From: Mangrovimicrobium sp048323675
GTDB lineage: Bacteria > Pseudomonadota > Gammaproteobacteria > Pseudomonadales > Halieaceae
Direction of reading: 5' to 3'
Length of the DNA stretch: 64,000 bases
Assembly: GCF_048323675.1 (NCBI RefSeq)
Contig: NZ_JBLWFK010000006.1
Coordinates: 248,001 to 312,000 of the forward strand
Position numbers and translations under genes: made by a program. Shown here piece after piece: positions 7,951 to 17,333 of this stretch. Under the pieces are notes generated by a model. That model was not told the origin of the DNA and did no database searches. It worked only from the letters and a program-made list of their open reading frames with translations. Positions within the stretch are counted from its first letter, which is position 1. Each line of letters opens with the position of its first letter.

Positions 7951-9461
7951 TTGTCCAACTCCTGGATCAGTTCAATCATAAGATAAAAGAGTACGCACAG
8001 GAATTTGGTCCGGACACTACGCCCGACTGTGACGAACTGGCTGAATTCGCCGCTGCAACCTCCGCTCGTCCGAGAATCACAGTTTTAATTGAGCAAGAAG
8101 CCTGCAAAGGTATGTTCAGTGGCGTCCTGGAACGAAACAGAATTGCCGGACTTTCCCTCTTCGTCTATGGCGCTTTAGGCCAGGGCTTCTACGATTACTC
8201 CAGGATCCATCACGCTCCAGATTATCGTAATAGATTATTAACCGAACTGAAAAAGGATGCGAAGCGTGCCGGAGCGGATTGTATCTATATGCAAGCGGCG
8301 CTATTAGATGATTCTTCAGATTTGCTATCGGGCCACTTATCGCATGTACCGACTCGTATTTTCAGGGCGGAAAAATCCGAAAACGGATTCTCGGAATTGC
8401 TCAAGAAAAAGAGTGTAAGGCGGCATGTTAACAAGGCCAGGCGAGAACTGGGATACACATGCGAACATTTCACCGCCACGAGCATTCAGGCGTCTGATAT
8501 CGATAGCATGGGACGCATGCATATAGAGACTCGCAGATTTCACAACAACGACAGCGACTTCAAAAGACCCGAAACCCTCAGTCGTTACATGAGTAGTCTC
8601 GAGAACAGGGTACTTACCAGGATTTCTGTTGGTGACGAAGTGCTGGGTTATCACTACGGACTTGTGTTCGGCACAACCATGATTTGGCATACTCCTGTCA
8701 TAAACATCAAATACCTCGATTACTCCCCGTTAGAAATACTCCTATTTGAGGTTCTTTCCTATTGTGATGCGGAGTCATTCGAGGTGTTCGATCTGGGCGT
8801 TGGAGATGAGCCATACAAAGCCCGCTTTTCTAACGACCTGCGCTCTGCTTACGATGTGCTGATACCAATCTCATTGAAAGGAAAACTGGCGAGTACACTC
8901 AAGTTGGCGCAACAGCGCTTTGCGCTAAGAAAACACGCAGAAGCAGGAACGCGCTGGCTGAGCAAAAGCATTCCATCCCGGCAGTATGTATCTTCTGGCA
9001 CGCAAATATTTATGGTTCCAGACACTATAAGTAACAATAGTGACTCGGGAGATTTAATGCTTATTGAAGCTTTTTCCAGTCTTGTGGAATTTTACAGGTC
9101 TGTTGGGATGCCAATAGACCGTGAAGATTATTCAAGAATTCGGGAAGGCGGTCGTCTATGCGTCTTTGAAAGCTCTTCAGGCCCCAATAATCTCATATCC
9201 TATTGTTGGGCGTTCGAAGCTAATTCAATATCGGCATTGGCGCACAATGCGCAGTCAGAATTCCAGGAACAGGTTCTGCTTAGTGACTTCAACTCGATCG
9301 ACGGCGTTGAGTCTTGCGAAATCGTTTCGCTCTGTGCCAAAACGACAGAACATTTTTCCACCCAGGGGAAGGCCTGTCGAATTAAGGTGACATGCACCAA
9401 ACTGTCAAATCTGCTGACTGGCGCTGGGTTTTCGCGCGAAACCAAAAAAGCCACACTATGA
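7947..9461 (+). CDS. FemAB/GNAT-like acyltransferase with C-terminal extension
   Basis: A 504-residue protein. Residues about 150-330 match the BioF2-like/FemAB acetyltransferase fold (Acetyltransf_6 type), with the VRRHVNKARRELG helix and the strand FDLGVGDEPYKARFSN typical of these proteins. After it, residues about 330-504 form a further domain I do not recognise; it could be a degenerate second GNAT domain. GTG start overlapping the deacetylase stop. Proposed role: re-acylation, possibly aminoacylation, of the amine exposed by the deacetylase. The last six bases overlap the convergent glycosyltransferase gene. Confidence 0.65.
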   Translation: MIVQLLDQFNHKIKEYAQEFGPDTTPDCDELAEFAAATSARPRITVLIEQEACKGMFSGVLERNRIAGLSLFVYGALGQGFYDYSRIHHAPDYRNRLLTELKKDAKRAGADCIYMQAALLDDSSDLLSGHLSHVPTRIFRAEKSENGFSELLKKKSVRRHVNKARRELGYTCEHFTATSIQASDIDSMGRMHIETRRFHNNDSDFKRPETLSRYMSSLENRVLTRISVGDEVLGYHYGLVFGTTMIWHTPVINIKYLDYSPLEILLFEVLSYCDAESFEVFDLGVGDEPYKARFSNDLRSAYDVLIPISLKGKLASTLKLAQQRFALRKHAEAGTRWLSKSIPSRQYVSSGTQIFMVPDTISNNSDSGDLMLIEAFSSLVEFYRSVGMPIDREDYSRIREGGRLCVFESSSGPNNLISYCWAFEANSISALAHNAQSEFQEQVLLSDFNSIDGVESCEIVSLCAKTTEHFSTQGKACRIKVTCTKLSNLLTGAGFSRETKKATL

Positions 9462-10562
9462 CAAGCGTGGCTCCAGCAGCTCTGTGTATATTTTTTCAAG
9501 TTTTTCTGCGTTTTTTTCAATAGAGTATTCGGAATTTAGCCGTTCATTTCCTAATCGCCCCATACTTTCAGCCTTTTCCGAATCGTCCAAAAGGCTTGCT
9601 ACGCGCTTCGCCAGCAACTCTAACCCAGAGTTTTCCACTACATATCCATCAATTCCATCTCGAATGATCTCGCTGGACGCCGAATGCTCGCCCAGGGCTA
9701 CGACGGGGATTGATGCTGCAAACGCTTCCAAAATAACCAGACCGAAGGCCTCCAGTCGAGACGTCATGGCCAGCAATTTCATTCGAGGCAAAATTCTCCT
9801 CGCTTCTGGCTGATAACCGAGAAATATGACAACTTGCTCAAGTCCCCGGTTTCTAACTTCGGCTTGTAAATCCTCAAGCATGGGCCCATCGCCAATCACC
9901 ACAAACCTGACTTCAGGGTGAGTCTGATGAAGCAGTTCCGCCATATCGACAAAAATGTCTACGCCCTTCTCGGGGACCAACCTGCCTAAAAAGCCGACCA
10001 ACGGAGCGTCAGGAAGATTTTCCCCGGGATCGTGTATTTCACCATTTAACTCACAGTCGAGAACAGCGGTTAAGGGTATACCGTTATGCACGACGTCAAT
10101 CCGATCGCAAATTCGTTGACTTCGCTGCCGCATTAGGCGCCCCATGTAATCTGAAATCGCGATAAATCGGTCAATATTGCCAGCGAAAAAAGTATACAGA
10201 AGAAAGGAGGCAAACTCGCCTTTAAGAAATCGCCCACCATGTTCGGTATACGCCACTGGACACCGTTGAAAAGCTAGCGTCGCGTTAAAGATGATGTTAT
10301 TTGCATGCGAATGGATAATCTGGTGGTTTCCTTGCCGAAGAAATTTCAATATCGGCGCAAAAAACTTGAAATCGGATCCGCTCTTCATGCCCATATAGCT
10401 CACCTGAACCGGCAGTGCTGACAACTGATCTGACAAGGGGCCCGGGGAACTCAAAACAAGCAATCTACAATCGTGATTCCGGCATTGCACTGCTAGCAAA
10501 TCGATCAGGTAACGTTGTATTCCCCCTTGCCCGAGATCCCAGCAAACATGGAGTATCTTCAT
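9456..10562 (-). CDS. Glycosyltransferase family 4 (GT-B fold)
   Basis: A 368-residue GT4 enzyme. The N-terminal GT-B domain begins MKILHVCWDLGQGGIQRYL, with the glycine-rich loop that contacts the donor. The C-terminal domain contains GRLVPEKGVDIFVDMA and an EX7E motif in LEAFGLVILEAF. It is similar in layout to exosortase-cluster sugar transferases. It is coupled to the upstream GT2 gene by a four-base ATGA overlap at 10559-10562. Donor and acceptor cannot be read from the sequence. Confidence 0.85.
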   Translation of the reverse strand: MKILHVCWDLGQGGIQRYLIDLLAVQCRNHDCRLLVLSSPGPLSDQLSALPVQVSYMGMKSGSDFKFFAPILKFLRQGNHQIIHSHANNIIFNATLAFQRCPVAYTEHGGRFLKGEFASFLLYTFFAGNIDRFIAISDYMGRLMRQRSQRICDRIDVVHNGIPLTAVLDCELNGEIHDPGENLPDAPLVGFLGRLVPEKGVDIFVDMAELLHQTHPEVRFVVIGDGPMLEDLQAEVRNRGLEQVVIFLGYQPEARRILPRMKLLAMTSRLEAFGLVILEAFAASIPVVALGEHSASSEIIRDGIDGYVVENSGLELLAKRVASLLDDSEKAESMGRLGNERLNSEYSIEKNAEKLEKIYTELLEPRLS

Positions 10563-11515
10563 GTCGTTGTTGGCACAGATATCAGGGATTTGAAGATTGC
10601 CTGCTTTTCTAACGCGGTCTCATGGAAGCCCAAAACTTTAGGTATGAACAGTGCCGGTATCAACAAGTACCAGACAATGCGAATAATTCTTTCATACCAC
10701 CAGAGAGCACGCCGACCGAACATCTCCTCCACATAAATCCGGCTACTTTTGTAGCCATACATGGCCTTTACATTGGTTACCTTCTTCGCGCTCGCGCCGC
10801 CTTCGTGGTAAATTTTAGCAGCGTCCAGTATTATGACTCGCAAGCCCCTGTCCCAGGCATTCTTGCAAAGAAGCGTATCTTCAAAGTACATGAATATTCG
10901 CCTGTCCAGAGGTTCGTCTCCATCGAACACGTTGCGCCGCACCAGCAGATAAGCCCCGCTGATCCAGTCGACTTCACAGCCCGTCTGCCCGTCCTTCAAC
11001 AGCACCGACCTGCGTTGTTTCCCACGAACGCCCTTACCGGATTTTCGAATAAGATCGATCGAGTAATCCTTTATCAAGCTCAATATAGAAGGAAAACCGA
11101 AACAGGCCATGACTTCACGATTGCCAGTGGAAATCATTCTTCCCGACAGAACCCCGATACTTGGATCTGATTCCATGACATTAAACAAGGTAAGAAGCGA
11201 AGAATCGATAAACATTGCATCGCTATTGAGCAGTAACAAATATCTTCCAGAACTCACTGCAGCCGCCTGGTTCACCGCCTGAGCAAAACCCATATTTTCC
11301 TGATTCTCAATTAACTGAACCTCAGGAAAGTTTGTGGACACGAAGTCACAAGTGCCATCGGATGACGCGTTATCAACTATTATCGTTTCGAACTCGACCT
11401 GCTTGGGCAAAAATTCGTATATCGAAGAAATACACTTTCCTATCAACTCTCTGGTGTTCCAACTCACCACCAGAATGCTGATTAAACATGACGATTTATT
11501 CACGTTCTTATCCAA
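10559..11515 (-). CDS. Glycosyltransferase family 2 (rhamnosyltransferase-like)
   Basis: A 318-residue GT-A enzyme. It starts ISILVVSWNTRELIGKC, has the IIVDNASSDGT nucleotide-binding motif near 45-55, and LLLLNSDA as the DXD-equivalent, which resembles WbbL-like rhamnosyltransferases. The C-terminus has a hydrophobic segment (IIRIVWYLLIPALFI) suggesting membrane association. TTG start at 11515; a GTG four codons in is an alternative. Probably extends the lipid-linked repeat unit. Confidence 0.8.
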   Translation of the reverse strand: MDKNVNKSSCLISILVVSWNTRELIGKCISSIYEFLPKQVEFETIIVDNASSDGTCDFVSTNFPEVQLIENQENMGFAQAVNQAAAVSSGRYLLLLNSDAMFIDSSLLTLFNVMESDPSIGVLSGRMISTGNREVMACFGFPSILSLIKDYSIDLIRKSGKGVRGKQRRSVLLKDGQTGCEVDWISGAYLLVRRNVFDGDEPLDRRIFMYFEDTLLCKNAWDRGLRVIILDAAKIYHEGGASAKKVTNVKAMYGYKSSRIYVEEMFGRRALWWYERIIRIVWYLLIPALFIPKVLGFHETALEKQAIFKSLISVPTTT

Positions 11516-11542
11516 GCCAATCGACCGCCCATATCATTTCAA

Positions 11543-12472
11543 TCAAATCGCAGACCTTGAATTCCAACTACTGAGATCCAGGCCGAACTCAGTTTCCAGC
11601 CGTGAATTCACATTTTCAAAGCATTGCGCCAGGTGTTTCATCACCAATTTTTCGTCGTCGTCGATAGTAGGAAGCACTCCAACATTAGCGGACCGGTATA
11701 AAGTTCCAAGAAATTTTCTGGCCTTTTCGCTTTTGATATAGGGACTCATCAATCGCTTTACTCGGTGTACTGCCTGATGTTTTACACGATACGAACGATT
11801 TTCCACGGTGAAATTGTAGTCTATGTAAAACGAAGGATCTAACCCGAGATCTGATGCCAGGGAGCACATAAATTTTTGCGGATTGATCCTAAAGTCCTCG
11901 AGCAAATATATTCCAATGTCCCGATGGTCGAAGTGTTCCCGCCATAACAAAAGGTAATTCACATATGAACTATGTGCTATTGCATTATTTAATATAAAGC
12001 GATTCGAAAACGGCACTCGTTCCTGGAGCAGCCGTTCCACAAAACTCGTGAAAGTGAGTTCTTTATCAATTATACCCAGGTTATTTTGGGCAAATCTGTA
12101 AAGCGAATAGACCCGCTCTTCAGGTCGCCTAAGTACAAAGATTATCTTTGGCTTAAGGGGCCATTGAGGGATTGATTCAAGTGGTGTTCTCTGATAGAGG
12201 TAATCCGGCGTCGCTTCCAAGCGGTACTTCCCGCTATGTTCCTCGTAACCGGAAAAAAATCGTGCGTAACCTGATACCCCCTGCTCCCCTATATTCCAAT
12301 CTTTCCGAAAAAGCGGATACCCCCTATCCATAAGGAAATACGTTTCCTTGACGGAGGAAGCGTATATTTGCGGGTGATCTTTAAGATGGTTGAATATTGA
12401 AGTCGTTCCACATTTAGGCGCACCAGCCAAAATAATGTGGGGTAAAAATCCTGAACTTTTAACGACTCCCAT
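11543..12472 (-). CDS. Sulfotransferase (EPS cluster, copy 2)
   Basis: A 309-residue sulfotransferase of the heparan N-deacetylase/N-sulfotransferase-like type. The PAPS 5'-phosphosulfate loop is LAGAPKCGTTSIFNHL (about 15-30) with the catalytic Lys; the 3'-phosphate-binding strand IIFVLRRPEERVYSLYRF lies near 110-127. The KETYFLMDRGY segment also matches this subfamily. It sits between the GT2 and flippase genes on the minus strand and is most similar in layout to the protein at 14101-14979. It presumably sulfates a sugar of the repeat unit, or an amine exposed by the deacetylase. Confidence 0.85.
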   Translation of the reverse strand: MGVVKSSGFLPHIILAGAPKCGTTSIFNHLKDHPQIYASSVKETYFLMDRGYPLFRKDWNIGEQGVSGYARFFSGYEEHSGKYRLEATPDYLYQRTPLESIPQWPLKPKIIFVLRRPEERVYSLYRFAQNNLGIIDKELTFTSFVERLLQERVPFSNRFILNNAIAHSSYVNYLLLWREHFDHRDIGIYLLEDFRINPQKFMCSLASDLGLDPSFYIDYNFTVENRSYRVKHQAVHRVKRLMSPYIKSEKARKFLGTLYRSANVGVLPTIDDDEKLVMKHLAQCFENVNSRLETEFGLDLSSWNSRSAI

Positions 12473-12527
12473 TTATGCGATACCTTTGTCTAAATTACTG
12501 AACAGCGAAATTCAATATTCAGTCATT

Positions 12528-14006
12528 TCAAAAATCTGCCCCTGGAACCTTCTTCCCTTTAACCAATAATGAATCTAATTCGACCCAAACACTTTTAATT
12601 GCACGAAAACCAAATAACAAAACGAAAATAAGGTACAGAGTCGTAAAAACAGCGCCGTGAATTCCCACACTATACGGCAATTGTAGCCATGATTCCGGAT
12701 AGAGCCCTTCAAGAGCTTTCACTGAAACCCAACTGCACAACATTGCCCCCAGTGGTGCAACGTAAAATACAAACAACCTTTTTACAGGGAAGTTTATAAG
12801 TCGTTTTGTGAAATACAGTAACATCACGAAAAATGCCAACTGCCCAGAAGCCCAACCTAATGTAAATGCCTGCAATCCAAAACTCACTAGCGCCAATGCC
12901 ATTACCACACTAGCTGCGACCTGCACGGCACTTGAGAATAATAGGCTGCCAGGGTGGCCTTTGGCCTTAAGTAACGCGGGCAACGTAAGTACTGCTAAAC
13001 GAACCAAACCACTCAGCGCTACTATTTGGCAAATCATGCCAGCCTCTTTCCATTTTTCACCAAATATCAAAATGGTGATTTCTCCGCCAAAAAACATGAA
13101 CAGCCCCATCGCCGGGAAGCCAATTAGCGCTGCAATACGTGTTATGAAAAAACTACTTTCAACGAGACGATTTATATCACTCTGCATACGCGAAAATGCA
13201 GCGAATGCGACTCTACTTATAGTGACCCTTGAAATATCAATTATAACCTCAATAATACGACGTCCAATTTCATAAACGCCAAGTGATGAAATTCCGAAAA
13301 GCTGTCCTATCAAAAAGCGATCTGTGTTAGAAGCTACGAAATTGAGAAAATTTACTCCCAGAATACGTGATGAATAATGCCAGAGGTCTTGAAAAGATGA
13401 TTTAGAAAATTTTAGTGCTGGAAACCAGCGTGTGACCCAGTAGAGGACAAGGAATTCAACAAATTTCGACGTTAATTGCTGACCAACAAGGCTCCAGACT
13501 CCAAAACCATTCAGTGCCATTGTTACACCCACCGCAGCACCACTAAACGTTGATAAAACGTTACGAATGGCTAGACTACGAAACTTGAGATTGCGAATCA
13601 GCAACCCTTGCTGTACACGTGAAAGCGACAAGGGAATAATACCAATAGCCAACCACCAAATAATTTGTACAATCTCCGGTTCGTTACTCCATTCGGCTGC
13701 AATTGGGGCAATTAAAACGGAGACAGCGAAGGCTATAACGCCTAGAGCTGCAGCGGTCCAGTATGCGGTGTCCTTTTCTATATCCAAAAGGTGTTTACGC
13801 TGAACAACCACATCTGTCACACCCACTTTAACGAAGAGTTCAAGAAAGGAAATATAGACTCCAGCCAGCGCAACCAGACCAAATTCTTCTTTGGAAAGCA
13901 CTCTCGCCAATACGAGAAAACTGGCGAGATTAACTACCCGAGTTCCAAATGTTTCCGCTGTCGACCAAATAACACCGGAAAGAGCTTTCCGCCCCAAGGT
14001 TCCCAT
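12528..14006 (-). CDS. Lipid-linked oligosaccharide flippase (Wzx/polysaccharide transporter)
   Basis: A 492-residue integral membrane protein with about 12-14 hydrophobic segments. The N-terminus GRKALSGVIWSTAETFGTRVVNLASFLVLARVLSKEEFG is typical of the MOP-superfamily polysaccharide flippases (Polysacc_synt type, WzxC-like). It should move the undecaprenyl-linked repeat unit to the periplasmic side for the Wzy-like protein. ATG at 14006 chosen; a GTG at 14015 is in frame and neither has a strong ribosome-binding site. Confidence 0.85.
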   Translation of the reverse strand: MGTLGRKALSGVIWSTAETFGTRVVNLASFLVLARVLSKEEFGLVALAGVYISFLELFVKVGVTDVVVQRKHLLDIEKDTAYWTAAALGVIAFAVSVLIAPIAAEWSNEPEIVQIIWWLAIGIIPLSLSRVQQGLLIRNLKFRSLAIRNVLSTFSGAAVGVTMALNGFGVWSLVGQQLTSKFVEFLVLYWVTRWFPALKFSKSSFQDLWHYSSRILGVNFLNFVASNTDRFLIGQLFGISSLGVYEIGRRIIEVIIDISRVTISRVAFAAFSRMQSDINRLVESSFFITRIAALIGFPAMGLFMFFGGEITILIFGEKWKEAGMICQIVALSGLVRLAVLTLPALLKAKGHPGSLLFSSAVQVAASVVMALALVSFGLQAFTLGWASGQLAFFVMLLYFTKRLINFPVKRLFVFYVAPLGAMLCSWVSVKALEGLYPESWLQLPYSVGIHGAVFTTLYLIFVLLFGFRAIKSVWVELDSLLVKGKKVPGADF

Positions 14007-14100
14007 ACATGTCACATGTGAAGTTTGATTTAACTAACTTTAGGTGGATTGACTGGCAGTAACTGAATGCCTGATCTTAATTTTTCAGGTGTTACGCCTG

Positions 14101-14979
14101 CTAGACCAACCACCCCTCCAGATCTTGACCAATCATGTTTTGTAGTAGAGCTATGTCCTCTGCGTAATCAGCAAGCAGCCTCTTTCGTAACTCAAGTGGC
14201 ACCACAAGATCAGCGCCAGATCTCTCGTTCCAGTGGAGTATTTTCTCGCGCAACCCTAATCTTATCTTGTCATTTGGCAGCAAAATCCTGATGACTTTTT
14301 TGTACCAACCCTCGTTAAGAATCAAATGCAGGAAATGAACGTTTCTGGGAACAGCGGCTCTATGGAATTTTTCTTCCGGAACTATTATCTTTTCAGTGGG
14401 ATTCAGGCCCAGAAACTTCAGGCAATGAGCCAGTTCCTCAGTCGGTCTGCTCGCAAGTTTATCTGACAGGATAAAGTGCATCTGTGACGGTTTGACAATC
14501 CGAAAGAATCGTTCTAGCTGCCTCGCGTACAGACCGCGGTCAAAATAACTGTACTGCATGCGATGCCAATCATCTCGAATAATCCTTTCGGGTTCCGCCT
14601 CCAGGGCCTCTTCAAATGAAAGGTCCTCAAAGCCACGCCTGTAAGTCATGAGATAATGTGAAAACGCTCTGTCTACCGGGTTCCGAAATAGAAAAATGAA
14701 CTTGAGAGCCGAGATATCGAAATGCTTCTCAATGCGTTCGAGACCTCGTTCAAAGTACATGTACTCGGGGTCAATCTCTCCGACCAAAGGTTCACCTTGC
14801 CATCGATCAAAAAATTCCCGCTCGTAATAATCGATCCCCTTCGAGTAAATTTCATTGTTTACAAAATACTTCGTTTCTTTCTGTTCCGGTAGGTAAATCT
14901 CCGGGTGAACCCGGAGATACTCGTGCAATGACGTGGTGCCACATTTCTGAGCTCCGACTACAAAAAAATTGGGTAACAA
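14101..14979 (-). CDS. Sulfotransferase (EPS cluster, copy 3)
   Basis: A 292-residue sulfotransferase. PAPS loop FFVVGAQKCGTTSLHEYL at about 5-22, KETKYFVNN near 38-46, and 3'-phosphate-binding strand FIFLFRNPVDRAFSHYLM near 94-111. Closely parallels the 11543-12472 protein. The only plausible start is TTG at 14979, preceded by GAGGATGACGAG, because the frame closes shortly upstream with no ATG or GTG. Second of two heparan-sulfotransferase-like enzymes around the flippase gene, so two different positions of the repeat unit could be modified. Confidence 0.83.
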   Translation of the reverse strand: MLPNFFVVGAQKCGTTSLHEYLRVHPEIYLPEQKETKYFVNNEIYSKGIDYYEREFFDRWQGEPLVGEIDPEYMYFERGLERIEKHFDISALKFIFLFRNPVDRAFSHYLMTYRRGFEDLSFEEALEAEPERIIRDDWHRMQYSYFDRGLYARQLERFFRIVKPSQMHFILSDKLASRPTEELAHCLKFLGLNPTEKIIVPEEKFHRAAVPRNVHFLHLILNEGWYKKVIRILLPNDKIRLGLREKILHWNERSGADLVVPLELRKRLLADYAEDIALLQNMIGQDLEGWLV

Positions 14980-15081
14980 CTCGTCATCCTCAACTCTCGA
15001 AAAACCAACTTAGTGTACGACGGCTTCCATTTTCGTGAGCGTTAATTACGGCTTTTCACGTCGCCGACCAAAAGGCGAATC

Positions 15082-16026
15082 TCACCCTCTGAGAAAAATC
15101 GTGCTGTATCTTCGCAGCTTGTCGCTCTTAAAGAACAGATAGGGTTCTCTTCCATAGTAGTATCTCCACCAGGCTGGTGAGAGATGTAACCGCGCATGCT
15201 GATAGATTTCCTTGTGTTTGAACTCGAGTGGCTGAAGGCCAACCTCTGTCGTCAATCTTGCACGCAGGTCCGGGTTCATACCATCGATAAAAACCGCTGA
15301 CCGCTCCTTTGCTGTGCTTATTACGTTATAAAACGCTGTCGTTGTCATTTCGTTGCTCATATGACAAAACACATTTTGTGCACACACAATATCGGCGAGT
15401 TCGTATTCTTCTGACAGCTTCCCGGAAATAATATCGCTGCAGGAAAAACTGACATGCTTGCTCAGACCCGGTTTAACCGTATAGCAATCACCAGTCCTAT
15501 CAAATGTCTTTTCCAGAAACAGTAAGGGAATCGGCAATCCCTGCGTGATCTGCTGCAGAGAAAATCTCGCCAGCTTTGCTTCTTCAACTTTATCACTATG
15601 TAGATCTGAGCAGTTGATATGGAAGTCCAATCCAGGGAACGCGTGCACAAGAACCGAAGCCATGGTATAGGCTTCTGCCCCACTTGAACCGGCAAAAATA
15701 TTGATAATCAACTTTCCAGGATTACGTCCTTGCAACAGGTATTGGACTACAGGTCCGACGAGTGCCTCAAGCTGTCCCGGCGAGCGATAAAATGAAGTAT
15801 GGGTGTGATGGTTGTTTCTTTCGGCTTCAGCGGTAAGTTGCCTGTGCCTTTTTTGCCCATAAGGATAAAGCAGCAAATCATAAAGAATGTTTCGTTTAAT
15901 GTACCTGGCGCTACGCCACAGCATTCCCGTAGAATCCGGGTTAATAATTGGTCCGGGATATGTGCCTCTTCCCTCATTTATCGCAGTCACGGCAGACTCA
16001 CCAACTCGATATAGCCGTTCAAACAC
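15082..16026 (-). CDS. CheR-like SAM-dependent methyltransferase
   Basis: A 314-residue protein. Residues about 75-270 look like the CheR methyltransferase fold: HTSFYRSPGQLEAL resembles the CheR T-x-F-F-R motif, INIFAGSSGAEAYTMA is the SAM-binding motif I with its GEE(P/A)-like segment, and ADIVCAQNVFCHMS corresponds to the D-I-I-F-C-R-N-V motif. No chemotaxis genes are nearby. The substrate could be a carboxylate of the polysaccharide precursor or of a small molecule made with the ATP-grasp and PrpF-like neighbours. GTG start. The family match is moderately strong, the role unknown. Confidence 0.6.
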   Translation of the reverse strand: MFERLYRVGESAVTAINEGRGTYPGPIINPDSTGMLWRSARYIKRNILYDLLLYPYGQKRHRQLTAEAERNNHHTHTSFYRSPGQLEALVGPVVQYLLQGRNPGKLIINIFAGSSGAEAYTMASVLVHAFPGLDFHINCSDLHSDKVEEAKLARFSLQQITQGLPIPLLFLEKTFDRTGDCYTVKPGLSKHVSFSCSDIISGKLSEEYELADIVCAQNVFCHMSNEMTTTAFYNVISTAKERSAVFIDGMNPDLRARLTTEVGLQPLEFKHKEIYQHARLHLSPAWWRYYYGREPYLFFKSDKLRRYSTIFLRG

Positions 16027-16069
16027 ACTGTTAGCAAGTATGCTGAATCACCAATATTAAACTCCAGAC

Positions 16070-17305
16070 TCAAGTTGGAAGGCCTCTGAACTTATTAATG
16101 GCGTACTGACTATAGTGCTGCAGAAACGGCCTCAGATCATCCATCGCAAATGTCGCATGTACCCGTTTTCCCCGGATTGAACGAAGCCATTCTATATAAC
16201 CAATTTTACCCAGCTTTTTCAGCTCTCTAGCCGCAACGAAATCCTGCTTCAGACGGAGCCACACGACCCCGTCTTCCCAGTCGTTGAATTTGGGGCCGGG
16301 AATATCCAGAACGTCACAATACGCAATGTAAGGCAAATCTACCCCACAACCTGAACTGATTCCTGTTGTATTTACCGGACGGGTATTTATTTCGATGAGC
16401 TTATGTTGATCACTTTTTTTATCGTATTTAAACTCAATACCAACAATTCCGTTATAATTCGCGCGCTGCATCAGTTGGCGGGCCTGGCGTTCAACTATAT
16501 CGTGGTGACATGACACAGTAGATGTGCAATACCCAAAGTCAATTGGGTGCTGGCGCAGCTTGCTTCTCACACAATATGCCATCAAATCACTATCGGCCCC
16601 ACAATATCCGATAACCGTTAGTAGATTTGTATCGTCTCCGCCTATGATTTCCTGAATCATCAACTGACCATCGGCCTCGGCAATGCGGGTGTATTCCCTA
16701 ACAAGCTCTTCTGGTGAATTGACGGTGAATGCCTTCTTGTTTTTCGAAACGCTACCGTACTCCTGCAATCTCCACTTTTGCGCGACAAGCGGTTTGATCG
16801 CATAGGGAAAGTTTTTCAGTTTCCCGGCAAGCGACTCTACTTCCTCCAGGGATTCCGGGCAGTACGTTTCCGGGATAGGAACACCGGCCGACTCGGCGAG
16901 TCGATATTGCTTGAGTTTGTCACGCATTCGCTTCATTGATTGACTGTCGGGATTAACCAGCCTGAAGTGCGCCGAAAGGGCCTCATAATGATCGGCAATA
17001 AACATTGAACAGTCATCAGAAGCGGGGATGAGGACTTTCTCTCCCTCGTATTTCTGAACCAGTTCAGTGAGAAAATTCAGCAGATCTTCCTCTGATGAAT
17101 ACTGATTCGGGCAGATTTCGACCGCTGAAACGTACTTCGAACAAAGACTGGTATCCAGCGCATTCGGGTGTAGACGGACAACCCTCACCCCCCGCCGCCC
17201 CAGTGAACGAGTGATAGCGAGTGCGATAAGGCTATGAGCTTTATCATTAGCGGTTCGCGTTGCATTGGACTCATGCGTCATCACAAAGGCTGTTGCGGTC
17301 GACAT
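16070..17305 (-). CDS. ATP-grasp ligase
   Basis: A 411-residue ATP-grasp enzyme of the carboxylate-amine/thiol ligase superfamily. A Rossmann-like preATP domain (1-120, with LIPASDDCSMFIADHY) is followed by the ATP-grasp fold: FPYAIKPLVAQKW carries the ATP-binding Lys, LMIQEIIGGDD the hinge, and IEFKYDKKSDQHKLIEINTRP the Mg-binding Glu/Asn. It should activate a carboxylate as acyl phosphate and join it to an amine. The neighbouring CheR-like and PrpF-like genes on the same strand suggest one short pathway, perhaps making or attaching an amidated acid. Such ATP-grasp genes occur in other surface-glycan loci. Confidence 0.8.
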   Translation of the reverse strand: MSTATAFVMTHESNATRTANDKAHSLIALAITRSLGRRGVRVVRLHPNALDTSLCSKYVSAVEICPNQYSSEEDLLNFLTELVQKYEGEKVLIPASDDCSMFIADHYEALSAHFRLVNPDSQSMKRMRDKLKQYRLAESAGVPIPETYCPESLEEVESLAGKLKNFPYAIKPLVAQKWRLQEYGSVSKNKKAFTVNSPEELVREYTRIAEADGQLMIQEIIGGDDTNLLTVIGYCGADSDLMAYCVRSKLRQHPIDFGYCTSTVSCHHDIVERQARQLMQRANYNGIVGIEFKYDKKSDQHKLIEINTRPVNTTGISSGCGVDLPYIAYCDVLDIPGPKFNDWEDGVVWLRLKQDFVAARELKKLGKIGYIEWLRSIRGKRVHATFAMDDLRPFLQHYSQYAINKFRGLPT

Positions 17306-17333
17306 AGGGTATGCTTTCCAGTAAATCTGTTTA

